Positions 1 to 11,184 of a stretch of DNA of 64,000 nt are shown here, piece after piece. Positions within the stretch are counted from its first letter, which is position 1. Each line of letters begins with the position of its first letter. The stretch is from Trichaptum fuscoviolaceum (lineage: Eukaryota; Basidiomycota; Agaricomycetes; Hymenochaetales; Trichaptaceae), in contig CAJSYZ010000007.1 in assembly GCA_910574455.1 (NCBI GenBank), forward strand, positions 3,727,773-3,791,772, in the 5' to 3' direction. Made by a program: the position numbers and the translations under genes. The notes under the pieces were generated by a model that made no database searches, was not told where the DNA came from, and saw only the letters and a program-made list of their open reading frames with translations.

Positions 1-1839
1 CACGCATTTGCTCACTGTCACTGTGCGGCGTAGTGCCAATCCCCCTGACGATTCTAAGACCTGACAAATCTCGAGGCAATCGAGGTACGAGAGTCGAGCT
101 GATCGCGAACTCTGTATCCTAATCTCAACCTCCTCCATGGGTGCCTAGAGCAGTCCGGCCGGCTTGGCATCCCGCACGGCGCATTCTACCCCACCCAGTG
201 CCGTCTACATTCCGGACGTCAATGCCCTATATTTACGATTATAACTCAGTGGACGAGAACATATGGCTTATTCAAGAGGATCGACCATATACGATAATCG
301 ATGCATCGCAATCGATTATCATCCAGTTTTTTCTCAGATTTTTTCATGACTCGGACTACAGAACCAGGAGGTTGCAAGCTCCGGATTTCGAGACGAATTA
401 TAGCATAATAGCAAAAAAAAAAAAAAATTGGGGTGCATTCAAGTGCTCATCACCTCAGGCCCCTGAACCTTCTCAGCATCGAGTCAAATGTCAGTCGTTT
501 CATTGACACTAAGTGTTATGCATGTTGCGATTTATTATGCGCTTAATCTGTTTTCGCAGAATCTACAGACATACGCGTGGAGAAGTTCACAACCTCCTTG
601 CTTTGCTAACATTATCGGCGTTGCGTAGATCTATGAGACAATCAAGAGGTCGTCCGCTTGCATTTATGCCTTTACTGACCTACGGACTCCGTTCTGGAGA
701 TCGACAGGAATTCCTGTCTTTGGTTTAAATCTAATCTCCTGGGGTTGTTGTACATGACCGCAGTGGAGGCTAAGGCTTCGGAAACCTACAACCCGCTAAG
801 TACCTTTTCAGCTCTGGGACAGCTACTTACCACACTCGAACTGATCATCCTGCTGATCTGCGTACTAAGGCCAATAGTTCTGATAAACAAGAACTGGTAC
901 CAATTCAAGCCTTCTGCGGCACAGACTTTCCGGACTCAACTCCTTTTCTCATGCCAGCTTTAGTGCGTGCCCACCCGCCGCCCATAATGCACATCTATAC
1001 GCTAGCTCAGGACTGGCGCCCCTGCCTACTCATCGAACGAGGAATACATAACTTGAATCCCGCACCGATTTCTGATTTCTTGGAATTCTCTAATGCGCAC
1101 CCTCTACATAAACACGCTCAACAGCCCCGGGCCTCCGGACCTCCTCCCGCTCCTTGTTCTACATAGGACATATCGGAAGGTTTACGTCCACATAGGTAAA
1201 ATTTCTTGTGCAATCTCATGCTGAATCCGGGATGGTTTAGAACACTTACGGAGCTTTTTACATACAAACATCGACTTTACTCGTTGGACTTCCGGTAGCC
1301 AGTGAGATATCTTATCTCCGGGCTCGGGATAGCTAGTACAGTACATGTATTTCTTCCCATGAGCTTTAATTTCGGTGACTTTCCTTCTGTACCAGAGCAT
1401 ATATATGAACGTGGGCATTGTCGGAGAACGGAGCAGCTCGCCACTAACCACATACATCCTACTCACCCGGAGACAGGTCCGAGATCCTCCAGAACAAAAC
1501 ACGAAAGAAACTGATCGAGCTCAGTATTCTGTCCGAGTTGGAATCCTTGTGCACCGCGGAACCGAAGTCTATATTTGAAAAGAGGACATTGGGCAAAAGT
1601 GAGAGGAACTGTATAGCATCACTTGATATTCGTGACAGAAAACTCTAGTATACAGTATGAAAGTAAGATGCATATCATAGACTCACCTCAGCATTTGTAG
1701 TATGAATCTGAGGAGAGTTACGGGCAAACATGACACTAAGTACTGCTAACTGGCCATGTACATAATGAAAGAGTACATATATGCGCAAGAAATATATAAA
1801 TGTTTGTGAGATCTAGAGCACGGAATGTCGCATTCCCCC
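1..1839. other. gene-poor decayed region
   Basis: I see no coding region that I can support here. Open frames are short, and none shows a recognisable domain or a consistent exon-intron pattern. A run of 13 A lies near 414-426. The only internal structure noted is a block at about 1668-1760 that resembles one at about 2804-2892, described separately. The region may be old transposon debris upstream of the Copia-like fragment. Confidence 0.5.
1668..1760. repeat. diverged direct repeat, partner at about 2804-2892
   Basis: The block resembles 2804-2892 in the same orientation, at roughly 70 percent by eye. Shared landmarks are ACCTCAG followed by a TGTAGTA motif, then GGAG(A/C)GTTAC, then AAGTACTG and TGGCCAT. 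On the minus strand both copies read as the end of an exon closing in TGAG followed by a donor (GTGAGT or GTATGT). This suggests two copies of the same exon edge around the gag-like fragment. It could instead be remnants of long terminal repeats. The identity was estimated by eye. Confidence 0.5.
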
Positions 1840-2814
1840 TCATCGATGCAGAACATCCCGAGAAGTACGCACGATCGAAAAGGCAATTATCTCTTGCCAA
1901 CTTTCTTCATCTAGTTCACCACCCGCATTCTCAAACTGGACTTTCAGATCTCGTAGCGAACGCATATGGTCTTGCATAGACTCTCCGGGCCTAATCCATT
2001 TGCTCCGAAGGAGCGCTTGTGCTGTACAGCGCGCAAGCTCGGATCTGTTGCTGAACCGAGCTTTGAGCGTGTGCCAGAACTCGAAGGCGTCTGTCGTCTG
2101 TATCTGGCCCAAAAGCTTCGTGTCTACGTTGTCTGCAAGTTGGAAGTACGCCCTAGCTTCAGCACTAGCATATTCTGGGTCCAACTTGTCTGCCGTTCCG
2201 TCAACAATGGCCGCAAGGTGTCGGACGCGCAGGACTGCGTATGAGAATCTTGCCCAAGCCGCATAGTTTTTCCCGCTTTCTGGAAGACGTTCTGTGCATT
2301 TGATGAGCTTGTCGTGGGCCGGTTGGACCAGGCAATGAGCTTGATGGACGAGAGGATGAGGCATTGCACAGCACTGGGCTGACTGTGCTGACATGATATG
2401 AGCCCGCAGCGGCGGAAGTGCAGATTTCTGACCTCCGGACTGCTCATACGATCTGTACGTCACGTCCCATACTCCTGGTGTTGCTGGGCTGTTATCAGTC
2501 GCAGATGCCCGGGCCAGTGTCCCCGAAGTCTCTTGCGCGCCAGGTGGCACATCTGATGCCTCGGAGACCATAGAATCTAGTAGCTCGGCCAAAGCCCCTT
2601 GGTCCTCTGATCCGAGTAAGATGCTGACAGCAGCGCGCCCTTTCCGAGAGAGCGGCATAGGTGGTTGATAGTCAACAAGAAAGAGGCTTTGGTCAGATTG
2701 AAGTGGTATTCCCAGTCGTAACGAATTGAATTCGTGCCAGTGTTTACTGTGCCTGTAGAGAATTACTACAGGTCCATTAGAAAAAGTGAAGAATAAGACA
2801 CGAATCATATACAT
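1840..2814 (-). pseudogene. Copia-type gag-like fragment
   Basis: The open frame of about 324 codons has a C-terminal half resembling the UBN2/retrotran-gag-2 domain of Ty1/Copia elements. It has an aromatic-rich stretch around NYAAWARFSYAVLRV, then FWHTLKARF, then a region ending in MRSLRDLKVQFENAGGEL. In the family this domain forms the capsid that packages element RNA. The frame stops shortly after the domain. No zinc knuckle, protease, integrase or reverse transcriptase follows, so this is a truncated relic. The first ~20 codons look like intron: a donor-like GTATG lies just upstream and CTACAG lies near 2756. The real coding part may therefore begin lower. The family call is moderate; that it is not a complete element is clear. 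Confidence 0.5.
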
Positions 2815-3248
2815 ACCTCAGTATCTGTAGTAGTAAACTAAGGAGCGTTACAAGACAAGAATAAAATGAAGTACTGTTGGCCATTCCGTGGCTAACTGAC
2901 CAAGCTACCTTTTTACAGTCTGACGCAACCACCGGCTGACCAAATGGTGAATAAGTCCACATAAGTGCTATAGAAAAGAGATGTTGCAGTCAGAAACCTA
3001 ACAGTAGCGAAGTGATGAATCTCATTGCGATCCTTCGATGAGAGTTTCATGTAAAGAGCGGACGGCATGAGGCACTTAACAATCATGTTTTTTGTGGACC
3101 CGGGAGATGCCGATACAGAGTAGTTGTGCCCGAACTTTCCACCTGAGCTCACATCATCTTTGACGTTATAGTATCCTGCTCACTCTGTTTGCAGGCCGTA
3201 CTGACTAGTATATAACACTCTTGACGTAGAGGTTGTTGTCTCTCTCCA
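2815..3248. other. intergenic, upstream of Ser-rich gene
   Basis: This holds the second copy of the diverged repeat (about 2804-2892) and the presumed promoter of the gene starting at 3249. No TATA element or other regulatory site is convincing. Confidence 0.4.
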
Positions 3249-4705
3249 ATGCCACCTAAACAACCTAAATGCACGATCTTGAACAATGCGGCAGAAACAA
3301 CGACAAGAAACCCAAAGAACACCTCCAAATCCAAACTCAAGTCCAGATCTCGACCGAACTCAGATGAAAACGAGGGCATGATAATTAAGACACACAAGGG
3401 CGATAGGCAAACGAACAAAATCGGCTTCTCTTCTCGAAGGAAGAAATCCCTCCTGGGCAACACGCAATCCAGCACAACCGGACCACGGGCTTTCGCTACC
3501 GAGATTCAGAACTTCTTGGGGAACACTGGGTCTCGCAACGGGTTTGGACTTCGGACTGACGACGCTGGAGATAGCTTGGCTCATACTGGATGGGATGCTT
3601 ACAACTCTCAGGCTGCTCATGATACTGATCTCCGTTACCCTGTGTCTTCCGGCGCTGCTGGCAAAGAAGATTTATTGGAAGAAATTTTGGAAGGGATTGA
3701 AGGTGCAGAGTATAGCGAAGCTGATAGTCCTGCGTTTGACTCCTTGACCCATCATTTCGAGGCCTTGTAAGTTCTTTCAACTAAGTATTCTGAACTCGGA
3801 TAGTCGTTACTGAAATGCCTCTTATCTCCAGATCTGTGAAGGATAGAGTCTTCCCCAGGTCTAGGTCTAATAGCACGCGCACCGGCATCCAACAATCGCA
3901 TGACGTATTCTCAGACTCATCCGCTGCTTATAATGCTCCGTCCTCCATCTTCAGTAGCTCACAACGACATGCGACACGCGCAGCTTCATCTTCCAGACCC
4001 AATAGCTTCTTTGCTCTCAAGCGCACTGCATCGGCAACATGTCTATTCTGCAAAGCGCGCTTCGGCCCTCGCTCCCGCTCTAATTCGCAATCGCAATCAC
4101 AAACCCAGAACAGCACTACTTTGAGTTCGAGCTCGAGCGCATCTTACGACAGGTGCCAGTGCCACCGCTACTCAAAGGTCTTCAACCAGCGGAACAGCTT
4201 CCGCAGTATCGCACAGCAGTCCACGCCCATCAAACTTCGCCCGAAGAAAAGCTGCTATAGGATAGACATATCGTCTCCGGATGTTTATGGGACTTTCATG
4301 GACCTAGGGTCGGCCAACTCACAGGAACTAGGGCTGCCGCAATCTGGTGCTACATTAGAGCCACTCTCGGGCTCGCAGCAGGAAAGTCAATACGGGACAC
4401 AGACGACTGCGTCGGGCAGTCAGAGCTCAGTGGCATCAGCTATTGAACAACTCACACAACAGCTTGTCGGGTGCACATTGTCTCCTTGCTCATCTGGCTC
4501 TAATTCCCCAGATACACTATCTGACGACGACGAGCGTGAAGTTGAGTCTCTTCTTGAGTCTGGCCTCGAAGGTTCTGCAGACGAATCTCCGTCTCCTCCA
4601 CCCGCATTGGTGAGGCCTAGGCGACCTAATCCCGCTCTTATTTCTCCCTCGCTTGGCTACATTCCACTCGCGTTTCCGTTGCAAACTCAAGACTTTATGT
4701 TCTGA
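3249..4705 (+). CDS. hypothetical Ser/Arg-rich protein with Cys pairs
   Basis: Exons 3249-3766 and 3832-4705 join over a 65-bp GT-AG intron into a 463-aa protein of unknown family. The N-terminus is basic and polar. Residues about 130-165 are acidic. A middle part holds CLFCKARF and, about 40 residues later, RCQCHRYSK, spacing that could bind a metal (inference). The rest is low-complexity Ser/Gln/Arg with an acidic DDDE patch. It is probably a nuclear or regulatory protein, but nothing proves this. Its last codons and stop (TTC TGA) lie inside the 9-bp target duplication of the adjacent transposon. The element therefore landed on the stop codon, left the protein intact, and displaced the original 3' untranslated region to 17577 and beyond. 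Confidence 0.65.
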
Positions 4706-4706
4706 G
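4698..4706. repeat. target site duplication, left copy (TGTTCTGAG)
   Basis: TGTTCTGAG at 4698-4706 is repeated exactly at 17568-17576, immediately outside the two TIRs. The identical stretch can be extended to 11 bp (TATGTTCTGAG, 4696-4706 and 17566-17576). The 9-bp reading makes both TIRs begin with TAG, so it is preferred. Confidence 0.85.
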
Positions 4707-4832
4707 TAGTCTCGTAACCAGACCAGGCTACTTATATGGGTCGCTTTGCTCTGAAGGTGTAACCGGTCTGGTTTCTAAGGTTTTGATTTAAAGGACTTTG
4801 CAGGGAGTTTGAAATATAATACAAATGAAGTA
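4707..4832 (+). repeat. left terminal inverted repeat
   Basis: It begins TAGTCTCGTAACCAG and matches the reverse complement of 17438-17567 over its whole length. The outer ~25 nt and inner ~60 nt match well and the loop in the middle is diverged. Inner landmarks shared with the other end are GGTTTC(T/C)AAGGTTTT, ACTTTGCAGGGAGTTTGA and CAAATG(A/G)AGTA. It contains a foldback described separately. Confidence 0.85.
4716..4773 (+). other. hairpin within left TIR
   Basis: The arm AACCAGACCAGGCTAC (4716-4731) pairs with GTAACCGGTCTGGTT (4759-4773), giving about 15 pairs with one bulged A and a 27-nt loop. The right TIR folds the same way with the same bulge. One base pair differs compensatorily: an A-T pair here corresponds to a G-C pair there (AACCAGACC/GGTCTGGTT against AACCAGGCC/GGCCTGGTT). 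That points to selection on structure. Confidence 0.75.
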
Positions 4833-4944
4833 ACAGACCCAGTTGTTGCAATGACTAAGACGCGAGTAAAAAATAATGCCCCACGCTTTTTTGGTTGACG
4901 TGACGTGAGGTCACACTGTGGCAACCGTGTGCCTTTGCGTAATC

Positions 4945-4982
4945 GATCGACGCGACGCGCTTAACGCGCGTCTACGTCGATC
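4945..4982. promoter_or_regulatory. imperfect palindrome upstream of helicase gene
   Basis: The arms GATCGACGCGACGCGC and CGCGCGTCTACGTCGATC flank a TTAA centre, ending 34 nt before the helicase ATG. It could be an operator or a binding site for one of the element's own proteins, or simply part of the promoter. Function is inferred from position only. Confidence 0.45.
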
Positions 4983-5016
4983 TCTTCTTCGCTATTACAC
5001 TTGCTTCTAATTTACT

Positions 5017-7568
5017 ATGGATTCCAACTGTTCAACCTCTCATTTATGTGAACAAATGCAATACTTAGCTATTGAAGATTGCCATAAGGTGCCTTCTCAA
5101 GAGCTCGAAGGCCTAGTCAATAATATGGTCGCACAATTACAAGATGCTTTTGAGCGGCCGCTCACCGAACAAGAACACCAAGATGTCTCTCGGGCCTTCA
5201 CTCTGATGAATTATAGGACCTCGGGAACGAAGCTTCCGAGGCTCTTTCAGATGCTTGCGACCTTGGAGATCTTAAATGGTAAGAATCTTGTCGTTCGCGC
5301 TGGTACAGGCTCCGGCAAGTCTATTGCTATGGCGTTGCCTATGCTACTTCGTCCGGAATGGATTTTCGTGACAATTGTGCCACTCTTGGCATTACAAAAC
5401 CAGCACGTAAGCTTCTTAGCCTCCTACAATCTCTATAATGTCTGACATCACATTAACAGGTTGAAACATTCAATAAGCTCGGCATTGCAACAGTTGCTGT
5501 CAACAAGGAGACACCGCCGACTGAGAGACATTCGATCAAACAGGTACGTTTAACATTATGGATAAATACATTCGATATCTAACATGTTTCAAGGGCATTC
5601 TAAAAGGAAAATATCAGCATATTATTATCTCTCCAGAGCAGTGTTCTCGGAGTGGAAATGACACTCCTATGTTCACCAAGCTCCTGGAGAGCCCGGGCTT
5701 CATTGATCGAATTAAGTGTCTTAATTTCGATGAAGCTCATTTCATTGTAACCACGGGTGAGTTTCATTCTCTAACTACCAAACACCCCATAAATTAACGA
5801 CTGGCTTGCGAGTCTAGGTGAGGCGGACAAGGAGGGGACACCTTTTAGGCCAGAGTACGCCAAAGGGTTTGAAATTTTACTTCGACTTGCAACTGGTACC
5901 CCTTGCGCGATCTTCTCAGCGACAATGCCACCAGACGTTAAGGCGAAGATCTTAAAGTCTCTGCGACTCTCCTCTGACCCTCTGAGGACTCGTTTTATAT
6001 CTTTAACGACCAACCGGCCGAATCTGTGCTTCGCCATAAAAAAAATCCCCCGCCCCCTCTCTGATGTTTCTAACTTCGACTTCCTATTACCCGGGCTCTA
6101 CCATCCACCAATGGTAGCCTTCAAAAAAACCCTCATTTTCGTTCCTTCAAAAACCATCGCGATGCCGTCGAAGAGCGCCTGGCGAAGCGACTTCCTGGCG
6201 CAGTCAAGCGCATATACTCATTGATGTCCGATTCCTACAAAAAACGATGGACTGCCGATTTTCTGAAGCCAGATGGTGAAGTTTCTATATTGATAGCAAC
6301 AACTCTCCTTTCAAATGTGCGTCTTCTTGTTTTTTTTACCTACCTTCTAACTAATTCTTTGCAGGGATTCGACCCTCCAGATATTGATCTGGTCATCATT
6401 TATGGTGCACCAAAAAATATGCTCGAATTCGAGCAAATGGCCGGTCGAGGGGGGCGCGATGGCAAAACTAATTGCCTTGTCCTCTTCTTGGCCGAGCCTT
6501 GGCTATACATTAAAGAAGAAGAAAGAGAAGAAGGACTTACGAACCCTAATGGCTCTAAAATGGCGAAGGCTAGTATTACTGATAACGAAGTCTTTGACTT
6601 CGTACAGTCGTCCGACTGTCTGCGCCGACATCTTGCTCAACTCAACGAAGACACCTCAGACACCGGTAAGCTCAATAACTATATCAAATAACTTATTAAC
6701 TTACATTGTTATAGCTCTAGATTTTATCGGCCCGTTATGCTGTGATGCTGAGATGCATGGAAGTCTAAACTATCTAGACTTATGGCTACCGAATGCCTCA
6801 TCTAATGTTTCTCTGCCTGCCTTGGACTTGAGCTCGGACTCGGATTCTGAACCGGAATACATGGCTTTGAACTCTCGAACACGAACTGTCTCTGCTACTG
6901 CTGCATTTAGGCCAATGAAGGATCGCAAAGAACTCGAAGAAGTCTTGAAGGATTGGCGATCTAGTGTCCGGTCAGTAGATCTTGGTGCTTGTCTATTCCC
7001 TGTAGATTTCGTCTTATTGGCGACTTCTATAACTATGCTTGCTCGTCTTCGTCCTGACGCACCCGAGGTCTCCTCTGCATCAAGTTTATCTATGTTTCTA
7101 GGCGAAACCAATGACTGGTCGTGCAACTATGCACATAGCTTATACTGTGTTATCTCGGACTTCGATGCCTTTGTTACAGCAAGACAGCCGGTGCCCACCC
7201 CAAGACCCCCAAAGCCCGAGAAACCGGAAACACAATATATGGGAATGCTGAAGGTCAAACAGCAGGAGAGCGCGAACGCAAGTCAAACTACTCCAGTTGC
7301 GTCAACTTCTGGTTCCTCTTCCTTCTCTCCAGCTCTACCGCATACATCTAGCTTCCATACATTTAGGGTCAGGCCACAGCAGGAGAGCGCGAACGCAAGT
7401 CAAAATACTTCAATTCCGTTAACTTCTGGTTCCTCTTCCTCCTCTCAAGTTCAACCGCATACAGTCACCTTGAAGAGGTCGTTATCGCCGTCTCTTCCTC
7501 AGACACAGAAGCCAAAACGCGTCAAACGCGTACCTTTGGCAGAAAAGTCATTGAATTCTGCGGCTTGA
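5017..7568 (+). pseudogene. RecQ-family ATP-dependent DNA helicase, one frameshift
   Basis: Exons 5017-5406, 5460-5543, 5594-5756, 5818-6316, 6365-6665 and 6715-7568 use GT-AG introns of 48-61 bp. RecQ helicases unwind DNA 3'-5' with ATP. Visible motifs, in order: Walker A AGTGSGKS, the DEAH box (NFDEAHF), motif III-like FSATMP, then GFDPPDIDLVI and motif VI QMAGRGGRDG. These are followed by the zinc-binding RecQ-Ct start (CLRRHL ... LCCDAE). The C-terminal ~250 residues are Ser-rich and carry a duplicated block (QQESANASQ at about 7259 and 7378). The reading frame breaks at the A-run 6149-6153: one more A would continue the helicase frame through the following conserved segment, giving about 763 aa. 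It is either an inactivating deletion or a homopolymer sequencing error. The gene is convergent with the DUF6589 gene. Confidence 0.85.
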
Positions 7569-7575
7569 AACAATA

Positions 7576-7744
7576 AACTTCGCTTTTCCACGATTCGATC
7601 CTCTCACGAATACTATCAGATCCTCTAAATTCGTGCTAGACTACTATCCTGTGTACTCTTCGCTTTTCCACGATTCGATCCTCTCACGAATACTATCAGA
7701 TCACGATTCAATCCTCTCACGAATACTATCAGATCCTGTGTACT
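7576..7744. repeat. short tandem repeat between the two transposon genes
   Basis: Three copies of a unit containing CACGATTC(G/A)ATCC and ACGAATACTATCAGATC occur. The first two (7579-7623, 7658-7702) begin with CTTCGCTTTTC; the third (7703-7744) is shorter. The sequence CCTGTGTACT follows or precedes copies. They lie in the 3' region shared by the converging genes. Function is unknown. Confidence 0.7.
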
Positions 7745-8114
7745 AATATCCTCATACGCACCCAAGGATATCTTTTCGTCCATCATCACCTCATCTTCAT
7801 ACAAGCATGCGTTTACACGACTACGACTACAACATCAGTGTCATCGGGTGAGTCATCTGCATATAAAGTCTCCAATGAAATCTCATCGCTTCGGCCATCA
7901 TTCCACTGTGCAGTTCACCACCGACTTCAGATACTCTCCGATTATGAGACCTACTCCAAATTATCCATCCGGGTCCAGTACAGGCTTCAACCATGGTTAA
8001 CCATGGTTGAACTCGTACTATTGTTACACATGTTCAGACTATTCCCCAAATGTCATTATGTTCAGACTGTTCCCCAATTGTCATACAGCTGCTACGACAC
8101 TACCAACCATTCCG
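7745..8114. other. spacer between convergent helicase and DUF6589 genes
   Basis: No coding region is supported. It contains two near-identical phrases around GTTCAGACT(A/G)TTCCCCAA (about 8031 and 8060) and an AACCATGG-type duplication near 7990-8006. It probably serves as 3' untranslated and terminator sequence for both genes. Confidence 0.4.
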
Positions 8115-10563
8115 TCAGTCATAATCCATCTCTTCGTCTGATTCTTCGTCTGATTCCATTATCTCTTCCAATACTAACGCGCCATCTGTTGAAGCCCCTT
8201 CAAATGGATCACTAGTGTCCTCTTCATCGATCTCAGACATGTCTCCTACTATCCGGTTTGCCCAAGGCCTGTATTTCCTTCCAAATAATTTAATTCCAGT
8301 CTTTTCGAGCGCCTCTGCACCTGCCTGTAATTTATAGAGTAATAACATATTAATTTATGAATAATTAACGGAATATAATTTGAGTGATATAAGTATATGA
8401 ACTTACTTTCCAGACATCCTTTGTTGGCGTGACCTTATTTCTTGAGAAATCAATATCATACAAGCGCGACTCTCGCACTTTCCTTCGGATCCTTGTAACA
8501 TAAGGCTCACGATTCGGCTCTGTATGCCGACTCCCTCTCCAGGATGTGTTGGCCATTTTAACAAACATTTCTCGAAGCATGCGGAACATGCCAGTAATCG
8601 GAGTAATTTTTGCTAAGTGTTCTGCTGAACCATGTACTCCTCTTCCAGCAAAATATTCCTAAAACTGCATATTAGAGCTTGTTATAGCTGATAGGAAAAG
8701 ATAACATGCCTTTTGGTAATTGATTATATGTTCCATGTTCAAATCGACACCCATATAGTGTCCCGGGTGTCCGGACATGTTAATCAGCATATGGTCACGC
8801 ATAATATTACTGTGAGATGATTATATGCACATCAGTAACTATCAGAGATTGATAGAGAAGACTCACGCAAATTCCGGTGGCCAGGAGATCGTCAAATTTT
8901 GAATTAGATGCAGAAATTCAAGTGAATAGTTTTTGCCCCCTGAGCCACTGAAGAAACAAGCCAGAATGCCGAATAAAATTTCAACCCGTCCAAAGTCCCC
9001 GGAAGACATAGCCTTATCGAATTCAAAGAACAGTAAGAGGTCACGGTTAAGTAGAATAGCATTCAGAAGGACAATGTCTGAGTCTTCGGGGTTAGGTCCA
9101 GTGCAAGCTTCAAGACCAGAGTCACTTGCAAAGTTAGCTAGAATGTTTGCAGCCGTTTTTTTTAGTTGATCGGGTGTCGGATTTGTTTTAGCATAATCTT
9201 CAAGGTCAGTAAAGCCGGTCTCCTTCTCCCAAGCACCTAGAATGTTTCCAGAAAGCACATCGTTGTAGAACTCGTACATAGTATAATAGTCCGGCCTCTC
9301 ACACTTGAGTCTGACGATACCTAGTATGTCTCTGTATTGCGAGAGACTGCATGAATCTTCCGGTCGGCCTTCGTGAATTCTTTTAATGAAATAAGCTTCA
9401 TTTAGGTGCCCATGCCAAAGTCCGGGGCCAAGCTGAGTATTTTCCATACGTAAAAAAGGGGTTTCGTCTCCTCTTCGTTCCAGAAAACCACCCCGGTCCC
9501 GAGTGTTGGACAGTTGATCATAATAAGCCGGGATCGCTCTGTTGTCCATGCTTGTCGTGGGGACGCCGAGCTGATTCAAATAAGTCTCCTCTTTGAATCT
9601 CGTGAGTCCTTCAACAGTAGATTCATCAAATTGAAGCGTCGGTAATATATATTCGGTGGTTTTGTGTCCTTCAGGGGGAGGCCGGTGAGTTTCGTGCTGA
9701 AAGAGGTGCTTATATGCGTCCATGATGGCCCTGATTCCGGGTACATGGACCCCAAGGATTTCGACAATGTCAAGAACAAGATGATTTGATATTGATGCCA
9801 AGGCCTTTGATGATGGTTTGATATGCTGTTGATACGTGATAATCGGACTTTTTTTGCGTCGCTCGATAATAGGCTGCAGATCAAGAGACCCGGGGGGATA
9901 CTCCTGCCGGAGAGGATAGATAATAGCAGCAGTAAAGCTTCGCACTGAAGCCTCGGCCCCTGGTCGTTGGGTAACGTGTTTAGACATACAAATTTGCACG
10001 TTGTCTAGCCCAAGCATATGAGGTCCTCTTGCGACTAGCGAGGCTCGTTTCATGAGGCTCGTTTTTAGAAAATCGTGAATCCGTAGAATTGAAGAGTAAG
10101 AAACAGATAAGCCACACTTTGCCAAGAATCCGATAGCCAGTTTCTGAGCCCCAGTAGAGTAGAGAAAAAGCCCCAGAATTTGTTGAAATTTGATGCACAG
10201 TCTAGACCGACTTTTACAAAGCTGAGCAAAAACGAGCCCGCAGATCTAATGCATTTGCAATCAATGAAATGAGCTATTACAATATTAGAATATTAATCTA
10301 GACAACACTTACGAAGTCAGGAGCGTTCGAGGGGTTTTTTTTGGCCGCAAAACTGCCTTGCGCGGCCGTATAAAGTACCCGAGACAGGGTAGGGACGCAA
10401 GTCTTCAAAACACCGGTAACGTGGTCTTCGAAGCTGAAATCATTGACAGACTCATATGTCATATCCTTGACCTTCATTCTCATATGAGGCAGAGCGTCGC
10501 CCATTTCCCTATCAATGCCTGCGCAAACGACATCCGCAGCTAAACCACTGCTCCGCAACCAGC

Positions 10564-10568
10564 CCTCC
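10564..10568. repeat. 5-bp target site duplication of the LTR element (CCTCC)
   Basis: CCTCC at 10564-10568 recurs exactly at 16904-16908, directly outside the two LTRs, as expected for Ty3/Gypsy integrase. Confidence 0.9.
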
Positions 10569-11142
10569 TGTTACGACCTAGAGTGGTTCCTTCGCTTTCG
10601 AGACCCTGAATCGGACACGGACGACGATCGGACGCAATGAGCGGTGGTTCTCACTCTGAGAAGCACTTTACAAGTCAATTAAGCTATTCTACACATCAGA
10701 GCTAAAGATAAACACATCACCTGAGAAGCACTTTACAAGAGGCCAAAAGTGGAGTGCTTCGCAGGGGGATCCGCGGTTTTGATGAACAAAGGTAAAAACT
10801 ATACAGTACCAAGCCACTGGACCCTGATCCGACTAGGTCCGACCTATACCGCTGACGTAAGTCGGAGTTCGGGGTCCCGCTCTAGTCGGGGTCCCGCATC
10901 GGTAGAGCGGAGGTTCGAGTCGGAGTGGCGGAAGAAAGAAAGAAAGGAGAATTGTTTGCAGGGCGCTTGTCCTAGCGGCCTGCAAACATACAGGCAAGTA
11001 CTCTACGCCAAAAGGAAGAGAATCGGAGTCAAGATAGTCCGGTTTCGGACCGGACATGTCGGGGATCCGACTCGGAGTGTGATCGTAAAAGAAAATAAAA
11101 GAAAATAAAAGAAATAAAATAACCTGAGGCGGATTCCTGACA
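10569..11142 (-). repeat. LTR, 3' copy in element orientation
   Basis: 574 bp, matching 16330-16903 base for base as far as I could compare. In element orientation it starts TGTCAGG and ends CGTAACA. An internal phrase, GAGAAGCACTTTACAAG, occurs twice within the LTR. Confidence 0.95.
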
Positions 11143-11157
11143 TTATCCCCCTCCAAG
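11143..11157 (-). promoter_or_regulatory. polypurine tract
   Basis: Directly upstream of the 3' LTR the minus strand reads TTGGAGGGGGATAA followed by TGTCAGG. This is a purine-rich plus-strand primer of the form usual for basidiomycete Gypsy elements. Confidence 0.8.
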
Positions 11158-11184
11158 GGCGCTCCTAAAGAGCGCGCGCGTTCG

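Noticed and set aside
10895..10925. tRNA-like phrase with GGTTCGAGTC inside the LTR
   Set aside because: A B-box-like match only; no cloverleaf or acceptor stem can be formed around it, and it repeats with the LTR.
10749..11108. A 119-codon open frame repeated exactly at 16510-16869
   Set aside because: It lies wholly inside the two LTRs on the strand opposite to the element's genes and has no domain; it is identical only because the LTRs are.
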